Origin: Micromonospora sp. ATCC 39149 | Lineage (GTDB): Bacteria; Actinomycetota; Actinomycetes; Mycobacteriales; Micromonosporaceae | Assembly: GCF_000158815.1 (NCBI RefSeq) | Contig: NZ_GG657738.1 | Location: forward strand, 6,699,157 to 6,753,309 | Direction: 5' to 3' | DNA length: 54,153 nucleotides | Shown here: positions 16,758-25,203 of the stretch, in pieces | Position numbering within the stretch: position 1 is the first letter of the stretch | How the letters are laid out: each line of letters starts with the position of its first letter | Translations under genes and position numbers: made by a program | Notes under the pieces: generated by a model | What the model saw: the letters and a program-made list of their open reading frames with translations, nothing else | Database searches by the model: none | What the model was told of the DNA's origin: nothing

Positions 16758-17425
16758 GGCTGTTGTGCCCGCGTGGACTGCCCGGTGCATGGTCCGACGG
16801 TGATCGCGGTGCCGTGGGCGCGGCACGGGGCCCGGTTCACGACCGCGCTCGAGGACACCGCGGCATGGCTGGCCGCACGCACATCAGCGTCGGCGGTGAC
16901 CGGGCTGCTGCGCGTCGTCTGGCGCAACGTGGTCGCCATCGTCGGCCGGGTCGTCGATGCGGCCGCGGCCGGCACCGATCGTCTGGCCGGCCGGCGCCGG
17001 ATCGGTATCGACGAGGTCGCCTACCGCAAGGGCCAGCGTTACCTGACCCTGGTCGTCGACCACGACACCGGCCGACTCGTCTGGGCCGCCGACGGGCGGG
17101 ACAAGGCCACCATGAACAGGTTCTTCGACGAGTTGGGCGCTGATCGGGCTGCGGCGCTGACGCACGTGTCAGCTGCCGCCGCCGGCTGGATCGGCGACGT
17201 CGTGGCCGAGCGGGTACCGCAGGCGGTCTACTGTCTGGACCCGTACACCTGGTGGCGTGGGTCAGCGATGCCCTCGACGCGGTGCGCCGGCAGGTATGAA
17301 ACACCGCCTGCGGCGGCAAGGGCGGCCGAACCGAGGTGTCCCGGCAGCTCAGGGGCGCCCGGTGGGCACTGTGGAAGAACCCGCAGAACCTGACCGACAT
17401 GCAGCTTGCCGCGCTGTCCGGCGGT
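16758..17425 (+). pseudogene. ISL3-family transposase remnant (mobile element relic)
   Basis: The frame reads RVDCPVHGPTVIAVPWARH, LAGRRRIGIDEVAYRKGQRY, LVVDHDTGRLVWAADGRDK, the zinc-ribbon tail and DDE core of ISL3 transposases. The frame shifts near 17250 (after CLDPY) into VSDALDAVRRQV, hits a TGA at 17297 where Trp is expected, and continues as GARWALWKNPQNLTDMQ. The N-terminus is missing and the end is truncated against the radical SAM gene. Inactive relic, not an active element. Confidence 0.8.
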
Positions 17426-17446
17426 GCCACACGGGCTCCCGCTCGG

Positions 17447-18604
17447 TCAGCCGACGCCGAGCCCGTGACGGTCCGACAGGTCGCCCTGTCCGGCCCACCG
17501 GTCGGCGACCGCGACCAGCCGATCGAGGTAGTCCAGTGGGTCGGGGTCGGTCAGCAGTCGGTCGGTCCGGTCCGGGCACGGGCAGCTGTCCCACGCCGTG
17601 GCCGGGGCCAGTGCATCGGCCCGGGGGCGCAACCGGAACGCCGACAGCGACTCGACCAGCACCGGACGGCATCGCTCGCAGCTGTCCGGCCGGGACTGCA
17701 CGACGTCGTCCAGCTCCGGGTTGTACCAGGAGATGTCGAGGTCGCCGTAGCCGTCCGAATCGGTGGCGTCGTCGGCGCACTCGGCGAGCAGTCGGACCAG
17801 CATCCACAGCGTCGGCGGGTCCCACAGCCCCTGGTCGTGGGCCCAACCGAGCAGGGTGCCGGCCTTCGCGCTCAGCGGGAAGACCATCTGGGTGCGGTAC
17901 CCGGCCGCCCGCGCACCGCGCACCCCGGCCAGCGTGTCCAGGTACGCTTCCCTGGGGGACAGGCCCAGGCCGCCGAGGGTGATGTTGGCGATCGGGTCGA
18001 AGCCCAGGTCGAGCAGCGTGCCTGCGGTGTCCAGGTAGGCCTGCTGGCGGGTCGGCTTGAGGTGGCACATGGAGCGCACCTGCGGATCCCACGACTCGAC
18101 GCCGATCTGGCACACCAGCCGCGTGCCGGCGGCGAAGTGCCGCCGCAGCCGGTCGAGCTTGTCGCGGTCGCAGACCTCGGGGCGGCTCTCGAACGCGAAC
18201 GTGGACGGGTGTCGCGCGGCCGCTGCGCGCAGCAGTCGGTCGCGCATCTCCACGGGCACCTCCCGGTCGTCGAGCAGGCTCCCGGACGGCGACAGATACA
18301 GGCAGGCGGCCTCGGGAACAGTGGCCAGTTTGCGCTCGACCGAATGTGCGACGACCTCCGGGCGGATTTCCGGGCCGATGCCGTAGTTGCACATGCTGCA
18401 TTGGCCGGCCCGGTCGTACGTGCAGCCTCGGGTCCGGAACCAGAACTGATACATCTGGTACTCGCTCCGGGGAGCGCCGAAGGTCACCGGATAGGTGCGC
18501 AGGAATACATTGTTGTACTCGGGATAGAGCGGGCGCCCAGCACGAATGGCAATATTCGCGCGAACCAGAGCGTGCCGGAGGTGACGTTTTTCCGAATCAT
18601 TCAT
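17447..18604 (-). CDS. radical SAM enzyme with C-x7-C-x2-C cluster motif
   Basis: A 385-residue protein. ATG at 18604 with GGGAG upstream. The motif FWFRTRGCTYDRAGQCSMCN places cluster cysteines at ~61, 69 and 72. This spacing and context resemble Elp3/TIGR01210-like and archaeosine-type (RaSEA) radical SAM proteins rather than the common Cx3Cx2C. Further conserved parts are LYLSPSGSLLDDREVP, FAFESRPEVCDRDKL and QIGVESWDPQVR. Extra cysteines near the C-terminus (DSCERC, SCPC) may bind metal. It generates a 5'-deoxyadenosyl radical; the substrate is unknown. It is divergent from the ATP-grasp gene, so probably part of the cluster. Confidence 0.88.
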   Translation of the reverse strand: MNDSEKRHLRHALVRANIAIRAGRPLYPEYNNVFLRTYPVTFGAPRSEYQMYQFWFRTRGCTYDRAGQCSMCNYGIGPEIRPEVVAHSVERKLATVPEAACLYLSPSGSLLDDREVPVEMRDRLLRAAAARHPSTFAFESRPEVCDRDKLDRLRRHFAAGTRLVCQIGVESWDPQVRSMCHLKPTRQQAYLDTAGTLLDLGFDPIANITLGGLGLSPREAYLDTLAGVRGARAAGYRTQMVFPLSAKAGTLLGWAHDQGLWDPPTLWMLVRLLAECADDATDSDGYGDLDISWYNPELDDVVQSRPDSCERCRPVLVESLSAFRLRPRADALAPATAWDSCPCPDRTDRLLTDPDPLDYLDRLVAVADRWAGQGDLSDRHGLGVG

Positions 18605-18948
18605 AGAAATTACTCCCGCGTCCGGTTGGTGGTTGTGCGCCGACCGCCCGGATACGAGGAACTCGGTATCGGCTTTAGGCACCCGCGGCCAGTGAGGATA
18701 CCGCTTCGGGCTTCCCGGGCAAGCCTCGAACCAATTGACTCGATTCTTCCCCGGCCATGCTACGCAGCGCTGGTGAGTCACCCCCGGTCGTGCGGGGCAC
18801 ACATTCGGGCGATGGTCCGGCGCGACCGGCGGCCATACCCGATCAGCCGGGTTCGGATGTGCGCGCTTCCCGTCCTTACCCCGGATCACACCGGCGCCTA
18901 TGTTGATCGGTGTCATCCGGCAGCTTGAGCGCAGACGGGACGTGACAC
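18605..18948. other. divergent promoter region of radical SAM and ATP-grasp genes
   Basis: About 340 bases between divergent starts. Contains the candidate regulator site at 18697-18720. No ORF is supported. Confidence 0.5.
18697..18720. promoter_or_regulatory. candidate cluster-regulator site 2
   Basis: GATACCGC followed by TTCGGGCTTCCCG matches, with one gap, the site upstream of regulator 1 (16435-16458). Both regulators in the cluster have near-identical recognition helices, so a common site would be expected. Confidence 0.35.
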
Positions 18949-20346
18949 GTGGCGGAGACTCCACCAGATTTCCTCGGACGGATTCGGTCCGCGCTCGGTG
19001 CGCCGGGGCCACTGGTGCTGCTCGGCAACTTCGAGGTCGAGGACCAGTGGGCCCGGGAACAGCCGGGCCTGCCGCGGCTGTCCTCGGCCGGCAGCCGAGC
19101 CGTGGTGAACCGGATGGACGAGTTCGCGCTGCTGCTCGGCGACGCGGGCGACACCGTGGTCCTCAAGGCGGCCCCGGATCCGGACTACCTGGCCTACCTG
19201 CACGAGCTGGAGCTCCCGGTGCCGCGGGTGCTGGCCTGCGGCACCCATGATGCCCAGCAAACCGTCACCGAGGACGTGCTGGCCGACCCCCGGCTGGTCG
19301 ACGAGCTGCGCCTGCTCGCCGCCGGTGGCGCCCGGCTGTGGCCGCACGGCGTCTCCGCGGTGGAGGAGAAGTTGGCCGAGGCCACCGGCCTGCCCCTGTG
19401 TGCACCGGACGCCCGGCTGTGCATCCGGGTGAACAGCAAGATCTACAGCCGGCGCATCGGCGACGAGCTGGGCCTGCGCCAGCCGATGGGCTGGGCGTGT
19501 GACACCCTCGATGAGCTGGAGGAGATCGCCGGCCCGGTCGCCGACCTGCTCGCCGCCGGCCGCCGGGTCGCGGTGAAGGACGCTCTCGGGGTGTCCGGGC
19601 GGGGCATCACCCTGGTGGAGAACGTCCGTCGGTTCGAGCGGCTGTGCCGGATGATCCTGGCCCGGGAACGACGGGCCGGTTCCAGCCGGGCCGACGTCGT
19701 CGTCGAGGAGTGGGTGGCCAAGGAGACCGACCTCAACTACCAGGTGACGGTCGGCCGCGACGGCACCGTCCACCTCGACTTCGTCAAGGAGGCGATCACC
19801 GAGGGCGGGGTTCACAAGGGCCACCGCATCCCGGCCCGGTTGTCCCGCGTACAGGCCGCCGAGCTGGCCGAGGTCGCCGCTGCGGTCGGCGCGCGGCTGC
19901 ACCGCGACGGGTACTTCGGCGTGGCCGGGATCGACGCCATGATCGATCCCGACGGCCGGCTCTACCCGTTGGTGGAGATCAACGCCCGGAACAACATGTC
20001 CACCTACCAGGTAGGCATTCAGGAACGGCTGATCGAGCCGGACGCGGTCGCGCTAGCCCGGCACTACCCGCTGCGGCTGCATCAGCCGGTGGCCTTCCAC
20101 CGGCTGTGGTCGGTGCTGGGCGAATTGCGGTTCGAGCGCCGGACCGGCACCGGCTTCCTGGTGAACAACTTCGCCACCATGAACGCGGCCGGCCCATTAC
20201 CCGGCGACGACCGCGACGAGGCGGCTCACCCGACGTTCGACGGTCGGCTCTACGGCCTGGTCATCGGCCGTTCGGCCGACGAGGTCGCCGAACTGGACCG
20301 GCGGGTGGGCGAGCGCGTCGCCGAGTTGGTCGGCGGTGCGGCATGA
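18949..20346 (+). CDS. ATP-grasp aminoacyl-ACP ligase, BtrJ-like
   Basis: A 465-residue protein, GTG start. ATP-grasp core: RRVAVKDALGVSGRGITLVE, VVVEEWVAKETDLNYQVTV, metal-binding GIDAMIDPDGRLYPLVEINA and the following Asn-rich stretch. In butirosin biosynthesis BtrJ uses ATP to load L-Glu on the carrier BtrI; the next two genes here are BtrK-like and a carrier, reproducing that set. The inferred role is loading an amino acid (Glu or similar) on the ACP at 21657. The stop overlaps the decarboxylase start (20343-20346). Confidence 0.85.
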   Translation: MAETPPDFLGRIRSALGAPGPLVLLGNFEVEDQWAREQPGLPRLSSAGSRAVVNRMDEFALLLGDAGDTVVLKAAPDPDYLAYLHELELPVPRVLACGTHDAQQTVTEDVLADPRLVDELRLLAAGGARLWPHGVSAVEEKLAEATGLPLCAPDARLCIRVNSKIYSRRIGDELGLRQPMGWACDTLDELEEIAGPVADLLAAGRRVAVKDALGVSGRGITLVENVRRFERLCRMILARERRAGSSRADVVVEEWVAKETDLNYQVTVGRDGTVHLDFVKEAITEGGVHKGHRIPARLSRVQAAELAEVAAAVGARLHRDGYFGVAGIDAMIDPDGRLYPLVEINARNNMSTYQVGIQERLIEPDAVALARHYPLRLHQPVAFHRLWSVLGELRFERRTGTGFLVNNFATMNAAGPLPGDDRDEAAHPTFDGRLYGLVIGRSADEVAELDRRVGERVAELVGGAA

Positions 20347-21632
20347 CCGACACCATCGGTGGTCTGGCCGTCACCGACCTGGCCCGCGAGTTCGGCACGC
20401 CGCTGTTCGTGTACGACGCCGACGTGCTGCGTGAGCGCTATCGGCAACTGCGCGAGGTACTGCACCCCGAGGTGGGGATCCTGTTCTCCCTGAAGGCGAA
20501 CCCGAACGTGTCGATCTGCGCGGTCCTGCGGTCGCTCGGGGCCGGAGCCGAGGTGTCGTCACTGGCCGAGCTGCTGATCGCCGGCCGGGCCGGGGTCGCC
20601 CCGGAGGACACCATCTTCCTGGGACCGGGCAAGTCCATCCAGGAGATCGACGCCTGCCTGGCCACCGGGGTGCACGCCATCGTCTGCGAGTCGTGGAGCG
20701 AGCTGACCGAGATCGACGCGCTCGCGGCGCGGCGCAACATCGTCGCCCGGGTCGTACTGCGGATCAACCCGTCCTTCACCGTCAAGGGTTCGCGGCTGAC
20801 GATGAGCGGCAAGCCACGCCAGTTCGGCATCGACGAGGAACAGGCGCTGGAAGCTGCGGCGCGGGTGGCCGGGTTGGGTAACGTCCGGCTGACCGGCGTG
20901 CACGTCTACATGGGAACCCGCATCCTGGCCGAGGAGGTGGTCGCCGAGAACACCACCCGCATCCTCGACCTGGCCGAACGGGTCGCCGAGCGGCTGGACT
21001 TCGAGCTGGAGACGGTGGACGTGGGTGGTGGCCTCGGGGTCGCCTACTTCGACGGCGAACGCGACCTGAACCTGCGCCGGCTCGCCGACCTGGTCAACCC
21101 GGCGTTCGCGGCCTTCCGAGCCCGGCACCCGCGGACCCGACTGTTCACCGAGCTCGGCCGCTTCCTCACCGCCGAGTCGGGCACCTATCTGGTGCGGGTC
21201 CGCCAGGTCAAGGAGTCCATGGGCGAGCGGTTCGCGGTGACCGACGGCGGGACCCACCACCACATGGCGGCGGTCGGCATCGGTTCGTTCGTCAAGCGGG
21301 ACTTCCCGATCCGGCTGCTCGGCCGGGAGGCGACCGAACCGGCCCAGAACTGGCGGGTCACCGGGTTGTTGTGCACCCCGAACGACACCCTGTCCACGCA
21401 CACCCCGCTGCCGTCGCTGCGGCCCGGCGACCTGCTCGGGGTGCTGCGCTCGGGCGCCTATGGGCCCACCGCCTCACCGGTGCTGTTCCTCAGCCACGGC
21501 CATCCGGCCGAGGTGCTGGTCGATGCCGGCCGGCCGTACCTGATCAGGGATCGGGACCGGCCCGCCGACATCGTCGACCGCCAGCGCCTGTACGAGCGGG
21601 CACCCGTGGTGCCCTCCGCCTCCACCCCCTGA
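20343..21632 (+). CDS. fold-III PLP decarboxylase acting on aminoacyl-ACP, BtrK-like
   Basis: A 429-residue protein of the diaminopimelate/ornithine decarboxylase family (alanine-racemase barrel plus beta domain). PLP Lys51 lies in ILFSLKANPN; phosphate loop VDVGGGLGVAYF; also RINPSFTVKGSRLTMSGKPR and LRSGAYGPTASP. BtrK decarboxylates Glu-S-ACP to 4-aminobutyryl-S-ACP, and position directly after an ATP-grasp ligase and before an ACP supports the same reaction here. True substrate is not fixed by sequence. Coupled to the upstream gene by ATGA. Confidence 0.87.
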   Translation: MTDTIGGLAVTDLAREFGTPLFVYDADVLRERYRQLREVLHPEVGILFSLKANPNVSICAVLRSLGAGAEVSSLAELLIAGRAGVAPEDTIFLGPGKSIQEIDACLATGVHAIVCESWSELTEIDALAARRNIVARVVLRINPSFTVKGSRLTMSGKPRQFGIDEEQALEAAARVAGLGNVRLTGVHVYMGTRILAEEVVAENTTRILDLAERVAERLDFELETVDVGGGLGVAYFDGERDLNLRRLADLVNPAFAAFRARHPRTRLFTELGRFLTAESGTYLVRVRQVKESMGERFAVTDGGTHHHMAAVGIGSFVKRDFPIRLLGREATEPAQNWRVTGLLCTPNDTLSTHTPLPSLRPGDLLGVLRSGAYGPTASPVLFLSHGHPAEVLVDAGRPYLIRDRDRPADIVDRQRLYERAPVVPSASTP

Positions 21633-21656
21633 ACCCTCCTCCGGAAAGGCACAGGC

Positions 21657-21929
21657 ATGACGAATACCGAAGCCGCTCTGACGCAAGCGCACACCCGTGT
21701 GGTCGGCACACTCTCGGAGATGATTCGACGCGATGTCGGCGCGCTGAGCGCGGACAAGCGCATCGTCGACGACCTCGGTCTGGACTCGACGAGCATCCTT
21801 GAGCTGCTGATGAAGCTGGAGGACGAGTTCGGGGTCGAGTTCGACCCGGACACCTTCGAGCCGCGTCACTTCGAGACGATCGGGACGCTCACCGAGTACG
21901 TGGCCGGTCAGGCCGAGGAGCAGGACTAG
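21657..21929 (+). CDS. acyl carrier protein (aminoacyl carrier, BtrI-like)
   Basis: A 90-residue protein with the phosphopantetheine motif DDLGLDSTSILELL (Ser44) and acidic helices. GGAAAGG precedes the ATG. It should be the carrier for the ATP-grasp/decarboxylase pair just upstream; the MATE gene begins two bases after its stop. Confidence 0.92.
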   Translation: MTNTEAALTQAHTRVVGTLSEMIRRDVGALSADKRIVDDLGLDSTSILELLMKLEDEFGVEFDPDTFEPRHFETIGTLTEYVAGQAEEQD

Positions 21930-21930
21930 A

Positions 21931-23298
21931 ATGGCCGACCGCAGCGGCTTGGTTCTGGCCGACCGGTCCGAGACCCGACGCGCCATCGCCGGGCTGGCGC
22001 TGCCGATGACGATCGCCGATGTCGTGCTGTTCGTCGAGATCATCGGTGTGGTGGCGCTGCTCGGCCGGGTCAGCAACGAGGCGCTCTACATCCGGTCGTT
22101 GACCATGCCGATCCTGCTGCTGTTCGTCGCCATGAGCACGGCGTTCGCCATCACCTACCAGGTCATGGCGTCGATCAGCAGGGGACGCGAACGACCGGAG
22201 GACCTGGTTCCGACCGCGGTGGCGCTGTTGCGGGTGTTCGTAGTCACCGGGGTCGTGCTGTGCCTGTTGCTCTACGTCGGTTCCCCCGCGCTGGGCGCTC
22301 TGCTGGATGTGCCGGCGGCCGAGCGGGCCGAGTTCGTCTCGTTCCTGCGCTGGACGTCGCTGGCCAGCCTGACCGTGGTGCTGCCGGCGCTGTGCTCGGC
22401 GGCGCTGCGCGGGTTCGGGCACGCCCGGGCGGCCGCGGTGGTCACCCTCACCAGCGCGGCGGTCGAGTTCGCGCTCGTCGGCCTGCTCGGCTTCGGCGCC
22501 GGGCTGGGGCTGTTCAGCGTGCCGATCGCGACCGCGGTAGCGAGCGCGGCCGCGGCGGTCCCCGGCTTGTGGTTCATGCGTCGCCACCGGCTGTGGGGTC
22601 GTCTCACCGGAGTGCCGGTGCGCGGCGAGGTTACCGGCTTCCTGCGGGGCGTCGGGTTGCCGGTCGCCCTGTCCTACGTGCTGATCTCGCTGTTCAACGT
22701 GGGTATGCTGTGGGTGCTGACGCCCTTCGGTCCGGACACGATCTCGGGCTACGCCGCGGCGTCCACGCTCCAAGCGTTGATCATCATCCCGGGCATCCAG
22801 CTCGGCGGGGCGACCGCGATCGTGATCAACCAACAGCGCGGCGCGGGCTCGGTGGACCGGGCGGGGGAGATCCTGCGCGCCGGGCTGGAGCTGGTCTTCG
22901 CCTTCTACGCGGTGGCGGCGGTGGTCATCTGGCTGCTGCGCGACATGGTCGGGCGGATCGTCTCCGACGACCCGCGAGTGGTCGCCGCGGTCGGGCTTTA
23001 CATCGGCGTGGTCGCCCTGACCTACCTGGCGCAGGGACCGGTGCTGGCCTCACTGACATTCCTGGAGCACATCGGCAGCGGCACGCTCGCCGTGCTGCTC
23101 AACGTCATCTACTTCGCCGAGATCGTCGTCATCGGCGGGGTGCTGGCGCGGACCTTCGACGACCCGATGGCGCTCTACGCGACCGCCGCCGTGGGTAACG
23201 TGGTCGGCCTGGTCGTGGTGGTGATCGCCGTTCGCCGGGTGCGCCGGATGCGCCCGGTGGCCACGGTCGATGGCCCGCTCCCCGGCGGTCCGCGATGA
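21931..23298 (+). CDS. MATE-family efflux transporter
   Basis: A 455-residue membrane protein with twelve hydrophobic segments in two repeats of six, for example LPMTIADVVLFVEIIGVVAL, ILLLFVAMSTAFAITYQV and VTYL-like helices near the end. It belongs to the MATE/polysaccharide-transporter superfamily, cation-driven exporters of cationic drugs. Inside the carrier operon it most likely exports the product and gives self-resistance. It shares GATGA with the next gene. Confidence 0.88.
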   Translation: MADRSGLVLADRSETRRAIAGLALPMTIADVVLFVEIIGVVALLGRVSNEALYIRSLTMPILLLFVAMSTAFAITYQVMASISRGRERPEDLVPTAVALLRVFVVTGVVLCLLLYVGSPALGALLDVPAAERAEFVSFLRWTSLASLTVVLPALCSAALRGFGHARAAAVVTLTSAAVEFALVGLLGFGAGLGLFSVPIATAVASAAAAVPGLWFMRRHRLWGRLTGVPVRGEVTGFLRGVGLPVALSYVLISLFNVGMLWVLTPFGPDTISGYAAASTLQALIIIPGIQLGGATAIVINQQRGAGSVDRAGEILRAGLELVFAFYAVAAVVIWLLRDMVGRIVSDDPRVVAAVGLYIGVVALTYLAQGPVLASLTFLEHIGSGTLAVLLNVIYFAEIVVIGGVLARTFDDPMALYATAAVGNVVGLVVVVIAVRRVRRMRPVATVDGPLPGGPR

Positions 23299-24230
23299 CC
23301 TCGCTGGTCGCGGTGGCGAGCCACATCCCGGAGGCGACGGTGCCGGTGGCCGAGTTCCTGCGCGAGCACGGCATCCCCGAGCCGCGCGTGCGAATGTACG
23401 AGCGGTTCTTCGGGTTCGACCGGATCCCGCTCGACCCGGCGGCCGGTCCGGCCGACCTGCTGGTCGCGGCGGTGAACGGGCTGCCCGACTTCGCGGCGTA
23501 CCGGCCGCGGATCCGCTACGTGATCCAGGCGCGAACCATGCCGGTGGTCGCGCCGCACCCGGTCAATCCTCTCGCCGAGGCGTGCCGGCGGCTGGGGCTG
23601 GAGGCAGCCACCGCGATCTGTCTCACCCAGCACGCGTGCGCCTCCGGGCTGCTGGCCGTCGAGGTGGCCGGCGAGCTGCTGGCCGCGGACCCCGATCCGC
23701 AGGCGTTGGCCCTGCTGGTGGCCGGGGAGAAGGCGTTCACCACGGCGGGCAAGGTGTTGGCCGACACCGGCGTCATGGGCGAGGGCGCGGCCGCAGTCTT
23801 GGTCGCGGCCGGCGGTGATCGGGACCGGATGCTGTCCTACGCGACCCGCACCTGCGGGAAGTTCCACCGCGGCGCCTGGCTCGACGACGAGCTGACCGCG
23901 GCGTTCCACGACGAGTACCCGGCACTGCTGGCCGAGGTGATCGACGCCGCGGTGCGCAGCGCCGGGCTCGACCTCGACGACATCGCGTTGATCCTGCCGC
24001 ACAACGTCAACCGGATGTCGTGGCTGCGGGTGCTGCGGCTGCTCGGCGTGCGCGGCGCCGATCGGCTGTTCATGGACAACCTGGCCGGCTGCGGGCACTG
24101 TTTCGGGGCCGACAGCTTCATCAACTACCGGACTGCGGTCGACGCCGGACGGCTGCGGCCTGGCGACCGCTACCTGATGACCTCGGTGGGGCTGGGAGCG
24201 ACCTTCTCGGCCATGGTCCTCAAGCACTGA
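23295..24230 (+). CDS. ketoacyl-ACP synthase III-like enzyme, catalytic subunit (PqsC-like)
   Basis: A 311-residue thiolase-fold protein. Nucleophile Cys115 in LTQHACASGLLAVEVA, His237 in LILPHNVNRMSW. The usual NxGN(T/S) loop reads MDNLAGCGHCFGADSF, so the catalytic Asn is not conserved; a Cys-His pair only is also found in PqsC. The next gene is a KASIII-like protein without the Cys, the same pairing as PqsC/PqsB. Likely condenses or transfers an acyl group from an ACP or CoA to an amino-containing intermediate. Overlaps the MATE gene (ATGA). Confidence 0.83.
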   Translation: MTSLVAVASHIPEATVPVAEFLREHGIPEPRVRMYERFFGFDRIPLDPAAGPADLLVAAVNGLPDFAAYRPRIRYVIQARTMPVVAPHPVNPLAEACRRLGLEAATAICLTQHACASGLLAVEVAGELLAADPDPQALALLVAGEKAFTTAGKVLADTGVMGEGAAAVLVAAGGDRDRMLSYATRTCGKFHRGAWLDDELTAAFHDEYPALLAEVIDAAVRSAGLDLDDIALILPHNVNRMSWLRVLRLLGVRGADRLFMDNLAGCGHCFGADSFINYRTAVDAGRLRPGDRYLMTSVGLGATFSAMVLKH

Positions 24231-24282
24231 GTCCGGTTGCCGCCGCACCGACCCGATCGAGCCCGCAGGAGGAGCCACCGGC

Positions 24283-25203
24283 ATGTACATCACGGTTTCC
24301 CGACCGGCCGACGACGGCCGGGCCGGGCCGCAGGAACTGCGCCTGGCCGCGGTCGCCCAGCGCACCGGGATCGACCGGCGCGAATTCCGCCCGCAGGACC
24401 ACGACTACTTCCGTGACCTGTTCGGCACCTTCGGGCTGACGGCCGACCAGGAAGGGCTGGCGGCCGGGCGGGTGTCGTTCACCGACTTGGTCGCGGCCGT
24501 GCTGCCCGATCTGAACGGCTACGACAACCGGTTCGACCTCGCCGTCATGGCCAGCGCGGCGCCGGACGCCGAGCCTGGCTTCCCGATGTGCTTCCTCGAC
24601 TCGGCCGTCCCGGATGCCGGGCTGGTCTTCGGTGTCGCCGACCTGGGCCTGCTCGGGGTGTTCACCGCGCTGTGGCTGGCCGAGAACCGCAGCCGGCTGG
24701 ACGCCCGCCGGATCCTGGTGTTCGCCCTGGACCAGGCCAGCGTGCTGCACTCCGAACCGGTGCCGGCGCATCTGCGGGTCACCGAGGACGCGGTGACCGT
24801 GCTGGTCCTGGACGCCGACGCAGCGCACCGGGTCGAGACGGCGCAACCGCAGCCCGTGCCGCCCGACCAGGTGCCGGCCTGCTGGTCGGCGTTACTAGCC
24901 GGGGAGCGACCCGGAGCGGTCACCGCGCTGGCCGGGCCCGGCTTGGTGGCCGCCTGCGGCGACCGGCTCCCGGCGGGCACCGTCGCGGTGCCCGCCGGAC
25001 GCCCGGCCAGCGGCATCTGGTCCGTGCTCGCCGCAGAGTGGGATGGCTGGCGCCGCACGGGCCGACGGGTGCTGCTCGCCGACTATGACCCCGAGCTGGG
25101 CCGGTTCGCGCACTGTGCGATCACCGTTGAGCCCGATCCAGCCGAGCCCGGTGCAGACGGTGCGCACGTCGCCGACTCCGAGGAGCAGGAGAAGCTGCCA
25201 TGA
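24283..25203 (+). CDS. degenerate KASIII-like partner lacking the nucleophilic Cys (PqsB-like)
   Basis: A 306-residue protein with weak thiolase-fold features. Where the Cys motif should be it reads GLVFGVADLGLLGVFTALWL, with Ala in the Cys position by alignment to its neighbour, and RILVFALDQASV follows as in the KASIII dimer strand. The C-terminal half lacks the His motif. Best read as a structural partner of the 23295 gene. GCAGGAGGAG lies upstream of the ATG and its stop overlaps the next gene. Family assignment rests on position and fold pattern. Confidence 0.62.
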   Translation: MYITVSRPADDGRAGPQELRLAAVAQRTGIDRREFRPQDHDYFRDLFGTFGLTADQEGLAAGRVSFTDLVAAVLPDLNGYDNRFDLAVMASAAPDAEPGFPMCFLDSAVPDAGLVFGVADLGLLGVFTALWLAENRSRLDARRILVFALDQASVLHSEPVPAHLRVTEDAVTVLVLDADAAHRVETAQPQPVPPDQVPACWSALLAGERPGAVTALAGPGLVAACGDRLPAGTVAVPAGRPASGIWSVLAAEWDGWRRTGRRVLLADYDPELGRFAHCAITVEPDPAEPGADGAHVADSEEQEKLP

